From Eublepharis macularius (lineage: Eukaryota; Chordata; Lepidosauria; Squamata; Eublepharidae): a stretch of 64,000 bases of DNA. The DNA lies in the NCBI RefSeq assembly GCF_028583425.1, contig NC_072806.1:38920001-38984000 (forward strand), given 5' to 3'. Positions 12,701 to 22,100 of this stretch are shown one piece after another. The notes beneath the pieces were generated by a model. That model made no database searches. It saw nothing but the letters and a program-made list of their open reading frames with translations, and was not told where the DNA came from. The stretch's first letter is position 1, and each line of letters opens with the position of its first letter. Both the position numbers and the translations under genes were made by a program.

Positions 12701-12920
12701 CATTTGCTCTGTGTGTTGAATGTAAAGAGTCTGGCCAAGCTGGAATGCGTAGTACCTTTCTTGCTTAAGAGTATTTGGTTGTCAAAATTAGTTCATTTTT
12801 ACTTGTAATCTGAAAACTGCCTTATGTACTTCCACCAGGGTGTCAGAAAGCTGGGGAAGTGTGCCTTGTTTTATTTCTTGCTGCGATATAACCCCCAAAT
12901 AAACTAATCAAGTTTATCAT
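763..12920 (+). CDS. LGALS9: Galectin-9, 3' half of the gene (exons 763-798, 6827-6915, 8167-8329, 11051-11197)
   Basis: This is the 3' half of a tandem-repeat galectin, a secreted and cytosolic lectin that binds beta-galactosides. Four exons join in frame (435 nt, 144 residues plus stop). They encode the end of the linker and the complete C-terminal carbohydrate-recognition domain. The sugar-contact signature is intact: HLNPRF, VRN, then WGPEER, with all usual His, Asn, Arg, Trp and Glu positions present. The domain starts after GGLFPSKS and SAVRFHINL, which closely matches the human galectin-9 junction. The N-terminal domain and promoter lie before position 1. The gene is convergent with NOS2, as in human. 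Identity as galectin-9 rests on the sequence match, the 12-codon linker exon and the neighbour. All splice sites are GT-AG and no frame-breaking change is seen. Confidence 0.93.
1170..1425 (+). repeat. tRNA-derived SINE, old copy
   Basis: It contains a B-box-like CCCAAGTTCAATTCTC. The family body follows, with GGATCAAGTAGAAGGTG, GAAAGACTACCAACCTGAGA and GAGGCACTACTGACCTTG, and it ends near AAGGCAGCTTTGTGTG. The same body recurs at 53178-53400 and 41531-41720. Confidence 0.65.
2194..3110 (-). mobile_element. CR1 LINE fragment (end of reverse transcriptase and 3' region)
   Basis: The minus strand encodes GLKARSNKLKLQEGRFWLNI and related phrases typical of the C-terminal end of CR1 ORF2. It continues into a 3' region with the CR1-like GCTCATGTTCAGCTTGT on the + strand. 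It is broken by stops and truncated at the 5' side. Confidence 0.65.
3508..3757 (-). repeat. tRNA-derived SINE with GTT tail
   Basis: Read on the minus strand, it starts with a tRNA-like head (AGCGGTTAAGAGCAGCGG). It continues through a conserved body ending CGCTCTGAGTGGGCATTAAG and a GTT-repeat tail. The same family appears at 36178-36412, 41141-41280 and 41765-42032. Confidence 0.75.
4260..4545. repeat. Degenerate array of short inverted and direct repeats
   Basis: Units such as GCCATTTTAGGAGAGGCATT and GGAGGGAATGCCTC occur several times in both orientations across 285 bases. Related sequence is at 46090-46215, with a short piece at 31390-31440. No coding is seen, and it is probably a decayed MITE-like family. 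Confidence 0.5.
4770..6670 (+). mobile_element. CR1-type LINE fragment split by a Penelope-like insertion
   Basis: The left part encodes endonuclease-region remnants ([28 protein letters not shown]) that parallel the fuller copy at 25823. It continues into reverse-transcriptase C-terminal and 3' sequence up to 5470, resumes at 6163, and ends with GATCCAGCAGGGCTCTC and TATGTTCCTATGT. It has many frame breaks. Confidence 0.7.
5471..6162 (+). mobile_element. Penelope-like element, copy 1, with 13-bp target duplication
   Basis: This 692-bp element is bounded by inverted terminal segments: GTTGTTGTGGGTTTTCCGGG at the left, with its inverse near the right end. It is flanked by ATCAGTTAAAATG at 5458-5470 and 6163-6175. 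Inside, the + frame encodes IEIHKHKQNFNRKEE and [14 protein letters not shown], which resemble the C-terminal end of vertebrate Penelope-type proteins. The family call is from recognition of the motif and the inverted-end architecture. Confidence 0.7.
6827..6915 (+). CDS. LGALS9: LGALS9 exon at the linker/C-domain boundary
   Basis: This 89-nt exon starts in phase 0 after TTTCCACAG and ends two bases into a codon before GTAAAA. It encodes the stretch with FGGLFPSKSITVSG and ends at PPSAV, just before the C-terminal lectin domain. Human galectin-9 has ILGGLYPSKSILLSG here. Confidence 0.93.
7225..7960. mobile_element. Possible DNA-element remnant beginning GGGTTGCCAG
   Basis: The left edge AGGGTTGCCAGCCCAGTGCC and internal GATGTCACTTCTGGT blocks resemble the element at 40626-41307. 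The right edge is not clear. No coding frame is supported. Confidence 0.35.
8167..8329 (+). CDS. LGALS9: LGALS9 main sugar-binding exon of the C-terminal domain
   Basis: This 163-nt exon runs from ATCCAG to GTGAGT and completes the split codon of the previous exon. It carries the ligand-contact residues of the galectin fold: His and Asn in HLNPRF, Asn in VRNSQ, and Trp, Glu and Arg in WGPEER. It ends in QTFT on a codon boundary. It has a long antisense open frame (7763-8311) that I treat as a shadow. Confidence 0.97.
8645..8795. mobile_element. Palindromic MITE with 3-bp TCA target duplication
   Basis: This 151-bp element has ends GAGCCAAGCTACAAGTGAGG and its inverse. The whole element is close to one inverted repeat built from CAAGTGAA words. 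TCA lies on both sides. A second copy is at 49939-50080. A 3-bp duplication would fit a PIF/Harbinger-type origin, but this is inferred. Confidence 0.7.
9180..9870. mobile_element. Non-autonomous DNA-element remnant
   Basis: It shares phrases with 57230-58130, for example ATTATTCCCTAT, CAGCAAACTTGCAG versus CAGGCAAACTCCACC, AAGATTGGACCC, and AAAGCTCAACAGAACCAATG versus AAAGTCCAACAGAATCAATG. No coding is visible. The hAT assignment is a guess from related ends in this window. Confidence 0.45.
10255..10385. repeat. Interspersed repeat with TTTCGAGAA motif
   Basis: GAGTCAGCCGTGTTAGTCTG, then GAGCACCTTTAAGACTAACC and ACAAGCTTTCGAGAA is a phrase of a very common reptile repeat. I do not know its class with confidence. 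Confidence 0.45.
10615..10865 (+). repeat. Old tRNA-derived SINE
   Basis: It has a tRNA-like head (GCATAGCCTAGTGATAAAAAG, then a B-box-like TATTCAAATCTGC). The body has CAGCTCTTTCATCCTCA and an AT-rich tail ending GCATTATTATAT. It lies just upstream of the last LGALS9 exon. Confidence 0.5.
11051..11197 (+). CDS. LGALS9: LGALS9 last coding exon
   Basis: This 147-nt exon follows a strong polypyrimidine tract (TTTTTTCTTTTCAG). It encodes the last strands of the lectin domain, with IWILCELQCF, VAVNGQHQFDY and LEIEGDILLSGVQA, then TAA at 11195-11197. The C-terminus matches the human VQT end within one residue. Confidence 0.97.
   Translation: MWILCELQCFRVAVNGQHQFDYNHRAPNLQQIGQLEIEGDILLSGVQA
11993..12247. 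mobile_element. Palindromic hAT-type MITE, copy 1
   Basis: The element starts CAGGGCTTTTTTTCTGGG and ends with the near-inverse, and nearly all of its 255 bases fold into one hairpin with arms of roughly 110 bases. It is flanked by 8-bp repeats TTCTTTGC and TTCTTAGC (7 of 8 match), which fits hAT insertion. A near-identical copy lies at 63460-63717. It has no coding capacity. Confidence 0.85.
12898..12903 (+). promoter_or_regulatory. LGALS9: Candidate LGALS9 polyadenylation signal
   Basis: This is the first AATAAA after the LGALS9 stop. A GT-rich stretch (TGCCTGTGTCTGTATG) lies about 25-45 bases downstream, as expected for a downstream element. Confidence 0.6.
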
Positions 12921-12929
12921 GACCATCCG

Positions 12930-15469
12930 ATGCCTGTGTCTGTATGCCTTCACGAGGAAGTTGAAGATCCTTAAGCCAGTGATGTTCTGCCCTTTCTTTG
13001 CCTTTCCTGACAATGGGAAACTTGGACAGGGCTGTATCAGTGGCAGCACCTAACCTGATTTCAGGGGTTGGCATCTTGGGTAGCTATCAAGGGCCCATAG
13101 TCACCCAGCACCTATGGAATAGCCCCCTGCTGATCCCCAAGATCGCTCTAATGCTGTCTGGCCCTGGAAACAGCAAGAATTGCTGGGCCCTTCCCAGCCA
13201 CCATCAATGAGACAAAGAGACAACAGCTGTCTGTTGCGAGTGAGATAAAATGTAACAGGTAGGTAAAATAAGATAAAGTTCTGCATGGCCAGACCCAAAT
13301 CCCCATCTAATACAGCATCAAGTTTCCCACAATGGCTGCCCAGGTGTCCCAGAAAGCCCACAAGCTTCCATCTCTTGTAGACCCTCCAGTAACTGATACA
13401 CAGAGGTTCTGTTGAGCCATCATAGGTAATAGCCATTGATGAACCAATCATCCATGAATTAGTCTAATCCATTTTTTAAAATCCCTTAAACTTGTGGCCA
13501 TCACTATATCTTGTGACAGTGAGTTCCACAGGCTAAATATTCATTGTCCAAAATAGTTCATCTTGCATCAACTGCCTATCAACATCTAATTTTTTTGAAA
13601 TGGAGAGACAAAGATATCTCTGTCCATGTTCTTGACACATTTTTCTTTCCTCATGACAAATGTGAAGCGTAATCTGTGCGTCTCTCGGAATTGGCAGCGT
13701 GCAAGGCTGTGTACAGATTAAGTGGACTTTGATAGACTCAGCAACACAAACACCCAGGTGGTGGTGAAGCTCTGAAATAAGAACAGGTGCCGCTTTTTTT
13801 TCAAAATAGACAAGACTCGAGTTTCTTGTCCAGCTTTCGCTGTGCTTTGATTTTATTTAGCTTTTGTATAATCAAATATGTTCATAGAAACTGGGTCGTC
13901 CAACCATGCAAGGGGTGGATGAGAATGGTAAGACTTGGGGAGTGTCTACCACAGATTGAAAAGTAGTTGAATAGTCCGTCATTTCTAGTCATGCGATGGG
14001 GTTACCATTTTTTAGCGGATGCTTTGGTTTCTTGCCCTGTGGTTTAAAATTCTGTACAAATTACACTTCTTCTTTCTTTGAACAGCTTGGATTTCCCTGC
14101 TGGATTGCAGTCTGCTTCTTTGGGACATCTTGGCGTGGTTTCTGTTTTGCTTTGAACTGCAGGCATTTTGTATGTTTGTGTTTCTGGGTATGTGTTACTG
14201 ATTGTGGGCCTTGATGGCCAAAAGGTGGGCTGACAGGCTGTCAAATAAATAAATAAATAACACACACACCCTCCTCCATAGAACCCTGGGGACTGTAGTT
14301 TTTGCCAAGAAAGGATGTGCTCATGTTTTTCTGTGGTTTTCCTGCATCCTCTACAACTCCCAGGAATCTATGAGGGGGGGGGGGAGGGTTGCAAGATGTC
14401 CGGTTTTGAACTGGGCAGTTTGGTATTTGTTCTTTCTGTCCAGGAAATTAATTGAGAAAAGTCTGGACATACAAATGTCTGGCATTTTCTTATTAAGAGT
14501 TTCAAGAAACAGGCAGCTCCAAAAATACAGAGTTGAGGGATCTCAAGGGTTAAAATAGAAAACAAGCAAGAAAATAAAGGGGCGAAAAAGAAACCAGACC
14601 AAATCAAATCAGGCTTGGCTGGGAGGGAGGCAGGTGGGAGGCAAACGGTAGCTGAAGCTAGCATTTCCTTGGTGCCTCACCTGGGAGAAGTTAACAGTCC
14701 TACTCCTCAAGCAACAGAGTTGACGACACAGGAGTCCCCTCTGCTGCAAGGTGGGCAGTTAACTTTTGCTCATTCATGTGTTTTTTCCTTTCTCCTTCTC
14801 ACTTAGAGAGCTGCTTTGCCTGCCCCGCCTCACCCACAGCCTCCGAGCTGGCTGCTGCTTCTGGCTCCCATCTGGGAAAAAGCAGACAGCTTTTTTTTTT
14901 CTGCAAAAAAGAGCAGGGGACACAGACCAAACAAGTGCTAGAAGCCAGCACGATAAAGAACTAATCTTGTTTTCACCATTCCTCCCCTTGCTTTCCTCCC
15001 TCCCACCCTCGGCAATTGGTGGCAGCAGCTTCCCCCCCGCCCCCCCCAAAGCCTCTGCTTCTCTGATTCCAGAGGCAACGAGGGTGGGATGGAGGGGGGT
15101 GGGCATTGTGGTTTATGTGTCCTAACGGTGTACATATTTATTTCATTTATATCCCAATTTTCTCCCTAATGGGGTTACAACATTCTACCCTAATCCAGTA
15201 ACCCTTCGATTGGGAATCACTAAACTGCCCATCTGGCAGGCAGGAGATCTGCCTGCCAGTGCTGGTGTGGTGTGAAGTGCACACAGCTGCAGTAGCACTT
15301 TGTGGCCTGGTTCTTTCTCTGCTTCTGGTGGTCCCGGGATGGTCGACAAATTCTTATTAAGTGTATCCAGTATTTTTGCTGAAATCATTTGGCAACCCTA
15401 ATGGGAGGAGAAGATTAAAGTTAGGAATTGCTTCTGACCTGATGGGATTTTGCCCAAGTTGAAGGTTTC
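12930..15469. other. Intergenic region between convergent LGALS9 and NOS2
   Basis: I see no gene here. 13275-13625 is a minus-strand CR1 remnant. Short AATA and CA runs lie near 14243-14270. From about 14360 to 15385 the sequence contains old interspersed-repeat material with G and C homopolymer runs and no recognisable coding. It separates the two 3' ends by about 2.5 kb. Confidence 0.7.
13275..13625 (-). mobile_element. CR1-type LINE remnant
   Basis: The minus strand reads as the 3' region of a sauropsid CR1. On the + strand the usual phrases are visible, such as CATCACTATATCTTGTG and GTGAGTTCCACAGGCTAA. It is short and decayed. Confidence 0.55.
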
Positions 15470-16062
15470 ACTGTCTTTTTAAAATTATTTATTTCTTTAT
15501 TTTTGTATGAGAAATTGAGGGGGGGGGGGAGAATTCAATACAAGGCCAATATGACCCATTATTTGACTTTGGTGAAAGTCTTAAGGGTTGTAATCCAATT
15601 CATAGTTAGACACCAGTGGATTCAAGCGCGCTTAACCGAGGGTTGGATTGGAGCCTTAAATGGCCTTGGTTCTGCAGTGTACATACAACATTCTATATAT
15701 ACAGGACAACTTCAGTATCAGTACAGAGATGTAGAGCAAGCGTAGCACATTCTGCATAATACGCCTTTCAGTTCTGATTCTAGCTTGCATGTCAATTTTT
15801 CGAAAAAGAATCAATTTACAAGCTCTTATCCAGGAATACACATTTTTAAAAAGTCAATTACTATTACAGTTCTATTAAAATATACAGACATTAATCAGAA
15901 ATTTACAGAATAAATAGAATTAAATAACATAACGTATGCTGTCTTTAAAAGGCCAAAACCTGCTCATTTCTTCCATGAAGGCAATCTTAATTTTGCGTTG
16001 GAAGGAAAGCAGAATTTGGCCTTCTGTGGTGTCAAAGAAGAATATATGTTCAAATTGTATGG
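15470..16062 (-). other. NOS2: Probable NOS2 3' UTR, AU-rich
   Basis: This AT-rich stretch of about 590 bases runs from the stop to the first AATAAA signals on the minus strand. On the sense strand, ATTTA pentamers occur at about 15911-15915, 15921-15925 and 15657-15661. Mammalian NOS2 mRNA carries AU-rich destabilising elements in its 3' UTR, so a similar role is plausible here. Confidence 0.6.
15488..15501 (-). promoter_or_regulatory. NOS2: Candidate NOS2 polyadenylation signals (two AATAAA)
   Basis: AATAAA reads on the minus strand at 15496-15501 and again at 15488-15493. These are the first such hexamers after the NOS2 stop. The downstream GT-rich element is weak. Confidence 0.5.
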
Positions 16063-16191
16063 CTAGAAGGTTAGCTGTGGTTGAGATCTTGCTTTGCTAA
16101 TGTTTTGGTTGGATTTCAGTTCATCAGAGTCAGTTTGGTTCTCGTGCAGAAACACAGCCCCAAAAATGTCTTCATGATAGCGTTTCTTTCT
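16063..16191 (-). CDS. NOS2: NOS2 exon 27, C-terminus and stop
   Basis: The coding part is 129 nt and encodes [19 protein letters not shown], then a polar lineage-specific tail ending PQLTF and TAG at 16063-16065. [11 protein letters not shown] is the conserved NOS C-terminal block. Of the last 43 codons, the final 28 or so are not recognisable against human. Confidence 0.96.
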   Translation of the reverse strand, partial: RKKRYHEDIFGAVFLHENQTDSDELKSNQNISKARSQPQLTF

Positions 16192-19100
16192 CTGTGAAAA
16201 CAAAGAAAGGTTTTTAAAAAGAACCTTAACATTCATGCTTCAGTCATCCAATTTATCAAAGACAGGGCCTGTTTTCCACTGTCTGCCCCTGCTCAGTCAC
16301 TGGCCACTTCCACATGGCTTACCTTTGCTCGTAACGACCCAGAACATCATGCAAAAAACGCGGATGATTGCGTTTTCTCGCGTGAGATTTGCACAACGTT
16401 GTGTGATGTCGCGCAAATGTCACGTGAGAAAACAATCTTCCGCGTTTTTTGCGCGATGTTCCGGGTTGTTACGAGCAAAGGTAAGCCATGTGGAAATGGC
16501 CATTGTCCGAAATGCCTTTTGTGCGTACATTTTAAAAAGTGTTGCTGGTATGGGTTGCTGAGGGGTTAACCAGACATCATGTATAAACAAACATTTCCTT
16601 GACCCACATCTGCCTTTCTTCACGCATGCAAGTGATACGCCATTCTAGCCGCGTTTGCATTCATCCTTGTAGTCCCTTACCCCTGTCCGAATGTGGCTTT
16701 TATCATCCAGACATCATGTCACTATTCTTTGCAGTTTCAATCATGCACCTTAACTCCTTCAAAATAAGAGGTGTGGGGTGGTTGGTATCACTATATGGCC
16801 AGAAGGTGACGTCAGTAATAATATTCAGTGGTCCCTTGGGGTCAGGAAGCAATTTTCCCCAGGCCAATACAGCTAGGGATTCTGATGGTGTTTTGCCATC
16901 TTCTGGGCATGGAGCAAGGAGCACTGGGTGTGTGTATGTGGAGCAGGGGAGGGAGTTGTGAATTTCCTGCATCATGCAGGAGGTTGGACTAGATGACCCT
17001 AGAGGTCCCAACCCTATGATTCTATGATAGGAGTAAGTATCCTACAGTCCTAATGGATTTTGGGGGGAAGAAATCAGCTTATATATGTGAAGCAGCCTGA
17101 ATAGCCCAGACTAGTCTCATAAGAGCTTAGAAGCTAACCAGGGTTGGCCATGGTTAGTAGTTGGATAGGAGACTACCAAGGAAGATATGGACTGTTTTAC
17201 AGAGGAAAGCAATGGCAAATCACTTTTGTTGCCTTGAAAACCCCATGAGGGGTTGCCATGTTGGTTGCAATTAGGTGGAACTTACTATTATTGTTGTTGT
17301 TATTCACAGTCCACCAGATGTTTGGGCTGCAATTCTTTGGTGCTTCACTGACTAGAATTTTATCCAGGAATCTAGGAGTCAGTGAAGTGTCAGCTTCGTG
17401 TGGGGCAGGTCCCAAGTAGTGGGGTCTGTTTGCAACTGTCCAGTTGTTCTCCTTTCTCTGCTAATATTGCCTAGATGATTAGTTAGTCCTTGTGGGCTTG
17501 CACCTAGCACTTCTATCACTGGAATGTTGTTGTTGTTGTTATTGTTTGGGTGGATGTTTAAATAATCAATCATGCACAAGTTTGCATGTTTGCAAGGTCA
17601 TAGGTATCTGTTATCCAGTACTAAACATTTTTGACAATACCCACCCACTTTTCCACCCTACGTAGAAACCAAAACATAAAAACACCTTTGGCACATGGCA
17701 CAGCAGTGCCCCTTGTGCAATGCAAGTGTGGTGGACAAAAAAAAATCCCTTTGAGGTTGAAACAATAGACCATACAAAGTTTTCTCCAAACAAATCAATA
17801 AGGGAACCAGTACAAATTTAATCAAAGAATAAATAATTAAAAATGGTGATTAAAAACATGGCAGTATAGTTCCCATATTAGTACAATACCATTGTACAGG
17901 GCCATTGTTTTCCTTCTCTCTCTCTCTCTCTTTTTGTTTTTGATTTGTGATACCAGGACAAAAAAAATCACACAGAGAAACAGAGATACCAAGGTAAACC
18001 TAACCAACAGGTGACACTCGGCACTACCCTCTTCAGGAGGTGGGGAAATACAAGCACCCCGTATGTGAGAACAGAGATGAAATGTGGGCAAAGAAGAGGC
18101 AGAGTATGAAGCTGTGCCTACATAAGCAAAAGAACATGACATGCATGGGTAATTGTAAATAATCATGTCTGGATGGACGCTGAAGTTGTTTTCAAGGTTC
18201 AGGTTCTATTTGGGGATCTCTGGAAGTTAAATCTCTGAGTAGGTGGGCTGTGTCTTGTTTCTAGGATGCATGAATTTCAATGCATGTGCATGAACACTAA
18301 GGCAGCATGCGATACACAGCTCGCCCTTTCACACATTGCAGTTGCTGAGGCACATGTGTGAACTGTTGATAGCCTATGTCTGTGATGCTCAAAGGCATGG
18401 TTGCAGTTTGATCCGTTGCTCAGCATTTGATTGTACTAGGTGTCCTTTCAGCTAAGGCTGTTGTTCGGGGAGCATCTGTATGCTTTCTCCACCCATGTCC
18501 TTTGATTTGGCAATGTCCATGTTCCCAGTAAGGGTGTGGGGCTTCACTGCTTGGCTTCTCCAAGAAATATGAGTGCAGCCCTATTGTTGTTTATTAATTT
18601 ACTTCATTTATACCCTGCCTTTTCCCCCAGAGGGGATCCAAAGCGGCCTACATCACTCTCTTCTGCTCCATTTTATCCTCAGAACAGCCCAAAGTCATTC
18701 AGCAAGCGTCACTGGCAGAGTGGAGATTTGGACCAGGTCCTAATTCAACGCTTTTACCTGTCAGGATGTCTCCTGTCATACTCTGCAAGGCCTGCTTTGA
18801 TTCTGTGTGACTCTGATGCTAGAAGCTGTTCGCTGCCTGGAATGTGACTGCCTGCTCTGATCTCTTCCTCAGCCTGCGGTTTCTCTTTCGCCTGGGAAGG
18901 CCTTGGATTTTCTCACATCTCATCTCTGCTGTGTTCTGCTGTTCCTCTTACTAGCTAACTGTTCTCAGAAGGGGGCTGGGGCTGGGGCTGGGCTTAGACT
19001 CCTATATACTCCACGTGCCTAGCAAAGGATGTAGTAGTGAATGCACTAGCAGCTTGTCAAATAAAATGCTTTAACTTGTGCAGTTCCTGGACTCATGCAG

Positions 19101-22100
19101 GGAAGTTTTTGAGAGTTACTTGGCAGAACCTCACATGACCCAGAGTTCCCCGACATAGTGCCCATGGGCACCAAGGCACCCGCAGACATGTTTTCAGACA
19201 CCTGCCATGTGCTTCAGGAAAGTCAGCAGGACTATTGTGATGGAAGAACCAATGACTTGGGGGCGTCATACAAATAAATGGGTTTTTCACTGAGGAAGAC
19301 CCAGAGCCCTATGAATAGGATCCGTGGATCAGCCATGAGGTGGTGGGTCCAGAGAGCCCCAGAGCAGCCGTTCCCCTTCCCTCCTGCTCTTCTCTCTGCG
19401 TGTATTTTATCCTTCCTTCTCCCTCATGGGCCCTCTGTGTGCGTATGTTCCCCATTTTGCAGGTGCTTGTGTGCTTGACTCCACCTCCTGTGGCTGCCAT
19501 TTTGTAGTGGCACCTGCCACCCTGCCTCAAAAAGGTTGGGGATCCCTGCTCTAAGCTCGACACAGCAGTGTACAGAGTCCAGCCCAATGTACGGGTGAAG
19601 CAGAGCAAGGCGTCAAAGGGCGGTGGGGAGGGGGGGATCAAGCACTGTGTGGTCCCGCCTTAAAACAGACCTGTGATGACGGACACTAGACCCCACATCC
19701 CAGTGTGAATTCCGTTCTGGGTTGGATGCAGTAGCGATTTGAGCAATGTACCTTCAGCTGAAAGACACAGTCTTCTGCTTGCTCGTCTGTCAAGCCCAGA
19801 CGCTTTGCAAAGATCTCCTTCAAAGTTTGAGTCACGTCCCTGGCCATGCATACGTCCCCGCAGACGTACAGGTGGCCCTCCTCTTCATGCAGCAGTCTGT
19901 GTATGTCTGCCTCGAGTTTGCTCTGAAGAAGGTCTTGGACATAGACCTAAAAAGAGAAGCACATCAGCAGTCCAGATTTCGTTATTTAAGGAGTGCAGCA
20001 GAGGATCTCCACCCTTCCCGTCCCAGGCCCCAAATTCTTTATATGCTAATGGCCTGTCCCATTGCCATTTTTTCAAACAATTTAGCACCCTTGCAAAAGG
20101 AGGGGTCCATACAGACATATTTACAAAGAAAAAGGGGTCAATGTGTGAGGGGTTTTTGCTGCTTATGGACAAATTCCTTGGCCGCCTCTTTTACTCCTCA
20201 AATGACAAATTCACTCCTGCACTCAGTTATGACTTTCCTCTTCACCTTTCCCCCCAACTTGGGTTATATATATATAAAGGGCCATCCAAGATCTAGCTTT
20301 TCATTTGAAAAATTGCTCCTGGGACGGCTGGGGAGGTAACGAGGAGGGTCCCCTTAAACATACTCATTTGCTCTGGGCTGAGGCTGCAAACATTTTCAGT
20401 AATTAAGGGATTAAAATACTTCTATCTCACTGTTCCTTGTCGGTCAAAGCAGCTTAAAAATCACAATTTAAAATATTACAATTTAAAATATACGAAATAA
20501 AGCCCCAAATCGTAGGAAGAATGAATTCCCCCTAAGCTTAGGAGAGAGTCCAAAATGGCGTGTGTGTATTCCACAACAGGCTCAACAGCTCAAAGGCCAT
20601 ATGGGGAAATAGACAGCAGAACCCACCAAATTCTTTCAAGGAAGCCACGATGGTTTCTCGAGAGCGAGGGCCTCACCAGCTGGCCCCTTCATTTGGGCAG
20701 CCCATGGTTTAGTGCTATGACAGTTAAGTTTCAAACAAGTTTAAATGTGTAGGGTAGACATGTCCTTAGTAATCCACCAGAAACAGTTCATGTCTTGGTT
20801 GCTACGGGACCGTTTCTGCAGGGTGTTGGTTTTCCAGCCGGGGGTTCTCAGAAGCTTAATTCTTGAGAAGCAACAACTGCAGATTTTGCAATTGATTTTG
20901 CATCTTGTTAAACATGCGCCAATCACCTGGTCTGCTTAGTTCAGCCCTGATCTACTGGCTGAGCAGGTGTGCATCAGATTTTTTCCCCCAAACAGCAAGT
21001 GCATGAAAATACTCCTGATCTAAACAGACTGGCGGCCACTACTGTCACTACGGATGACGTAATGAACACTGAGTGGTGGATTTTTTAAAAGACAGCATTT
21101 ATTTATGAGTGATTCATATGATCCATGACATATTGAGCTGTTATTTAAGCCATTGCCTGCTGAGTGGGGCAGTTGGCACAGCAAGGATGGGAGGGTGCGG
21201 GGGGGAGGTAGAACTGCATTGGACTGCGTCACGACACATGCTCTGTACTGTACTGTTAGGAAAGAATACATGGAAGCAGCCAGCCCAATAGCCATGAATG
21301 GAGTCAACAACAGTCCATTGAAAAATTGGCTCCCTGTTGGCAACTGGCAACCAGTAAGTGAGACAAACCAACCAATGTTTGGGCATCTCCAGACAAGAGT
21401 CCTTCAATGGAAAGATCCAAAAATGGTGGACCAACTTCTCTTCAAGGCATCTTTGTCCTTTTCCAGACCTTGCTTTGCAGCATGCGTTCACCAAGGAGCA
21501 TAGGACACACTCTCAATTTGCACAGGAAAAGGTGTGGCAGGTTCCTTGCATGAACTGAGCATGTACTCTCAGCACCATGGACTAGTGGATGCCTCATCAC
21601 ATAAAATCACCTCTGGGAGTAATGGGTCTGATACACAGTGCTAGGAGGAAACATACAGGCAAGGCCTTGGCCTCTTGGCCCTGTTCTGCTAGCAGGATGC
21701 TGGAGAAGGTGGACCACCAGGGCTCTTCTTAGGAAGAGCTACTCTGTTGCTGACACCTTTCCTCAAAAGCAAAATGCAAGAGGGATTGATTACCTTGGGT
21801 TCGCCATCCTGTCTGGAATAAGCTGTGTAGACCTCCTGGAGGACCCCTTTCTCTTTCATTTCCTTCATTTCCTCTTTGTAAAGGTGATCGAGGTTGGAGT
21901 GCCGGCAGCCAAACAAGAGCGTCATGCCTTTCCCTTTGATTCCTAAAACCAGCAACCAAAATTCTCATTAGGATTAACTCTTTTAAACATTTCTGTCCCA
22001 CCTATGAATCAGAGCGCTTATAATCAACAATCAGAAAACATAAAACCATTAAAATAGTAGGGGCGGGGGGAAACAGCAGAAAAATAAAACCATTAAGTAG

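Larger units (their letters stand above)
11198..12920 (+). other. LGALS9: Probable LGALS9 3' UTR
   Basis: No AATAAA occurs on the + strand after the stop until 12898, so a UTR of about 1.7 kb is the simplest reading. It contains a palindromic hAT MITE at 11993-12247. The UTR extent is inferred; a shorter form using a variant signal is possible. Confidence 0.55.

Noticed and set aside
17095..17180. Functional 5S rRNA gene
   Set aside because: It is diverged, lacks the 5' part, and is fused to a SINE tail shared with another copy.
19739..20339. 185- and 197-codon plus-strand frames
   Set aside because: They overlap NOS2 exon 26 in antisense and continue into intron sequence, with no domain or codon bias to support them.
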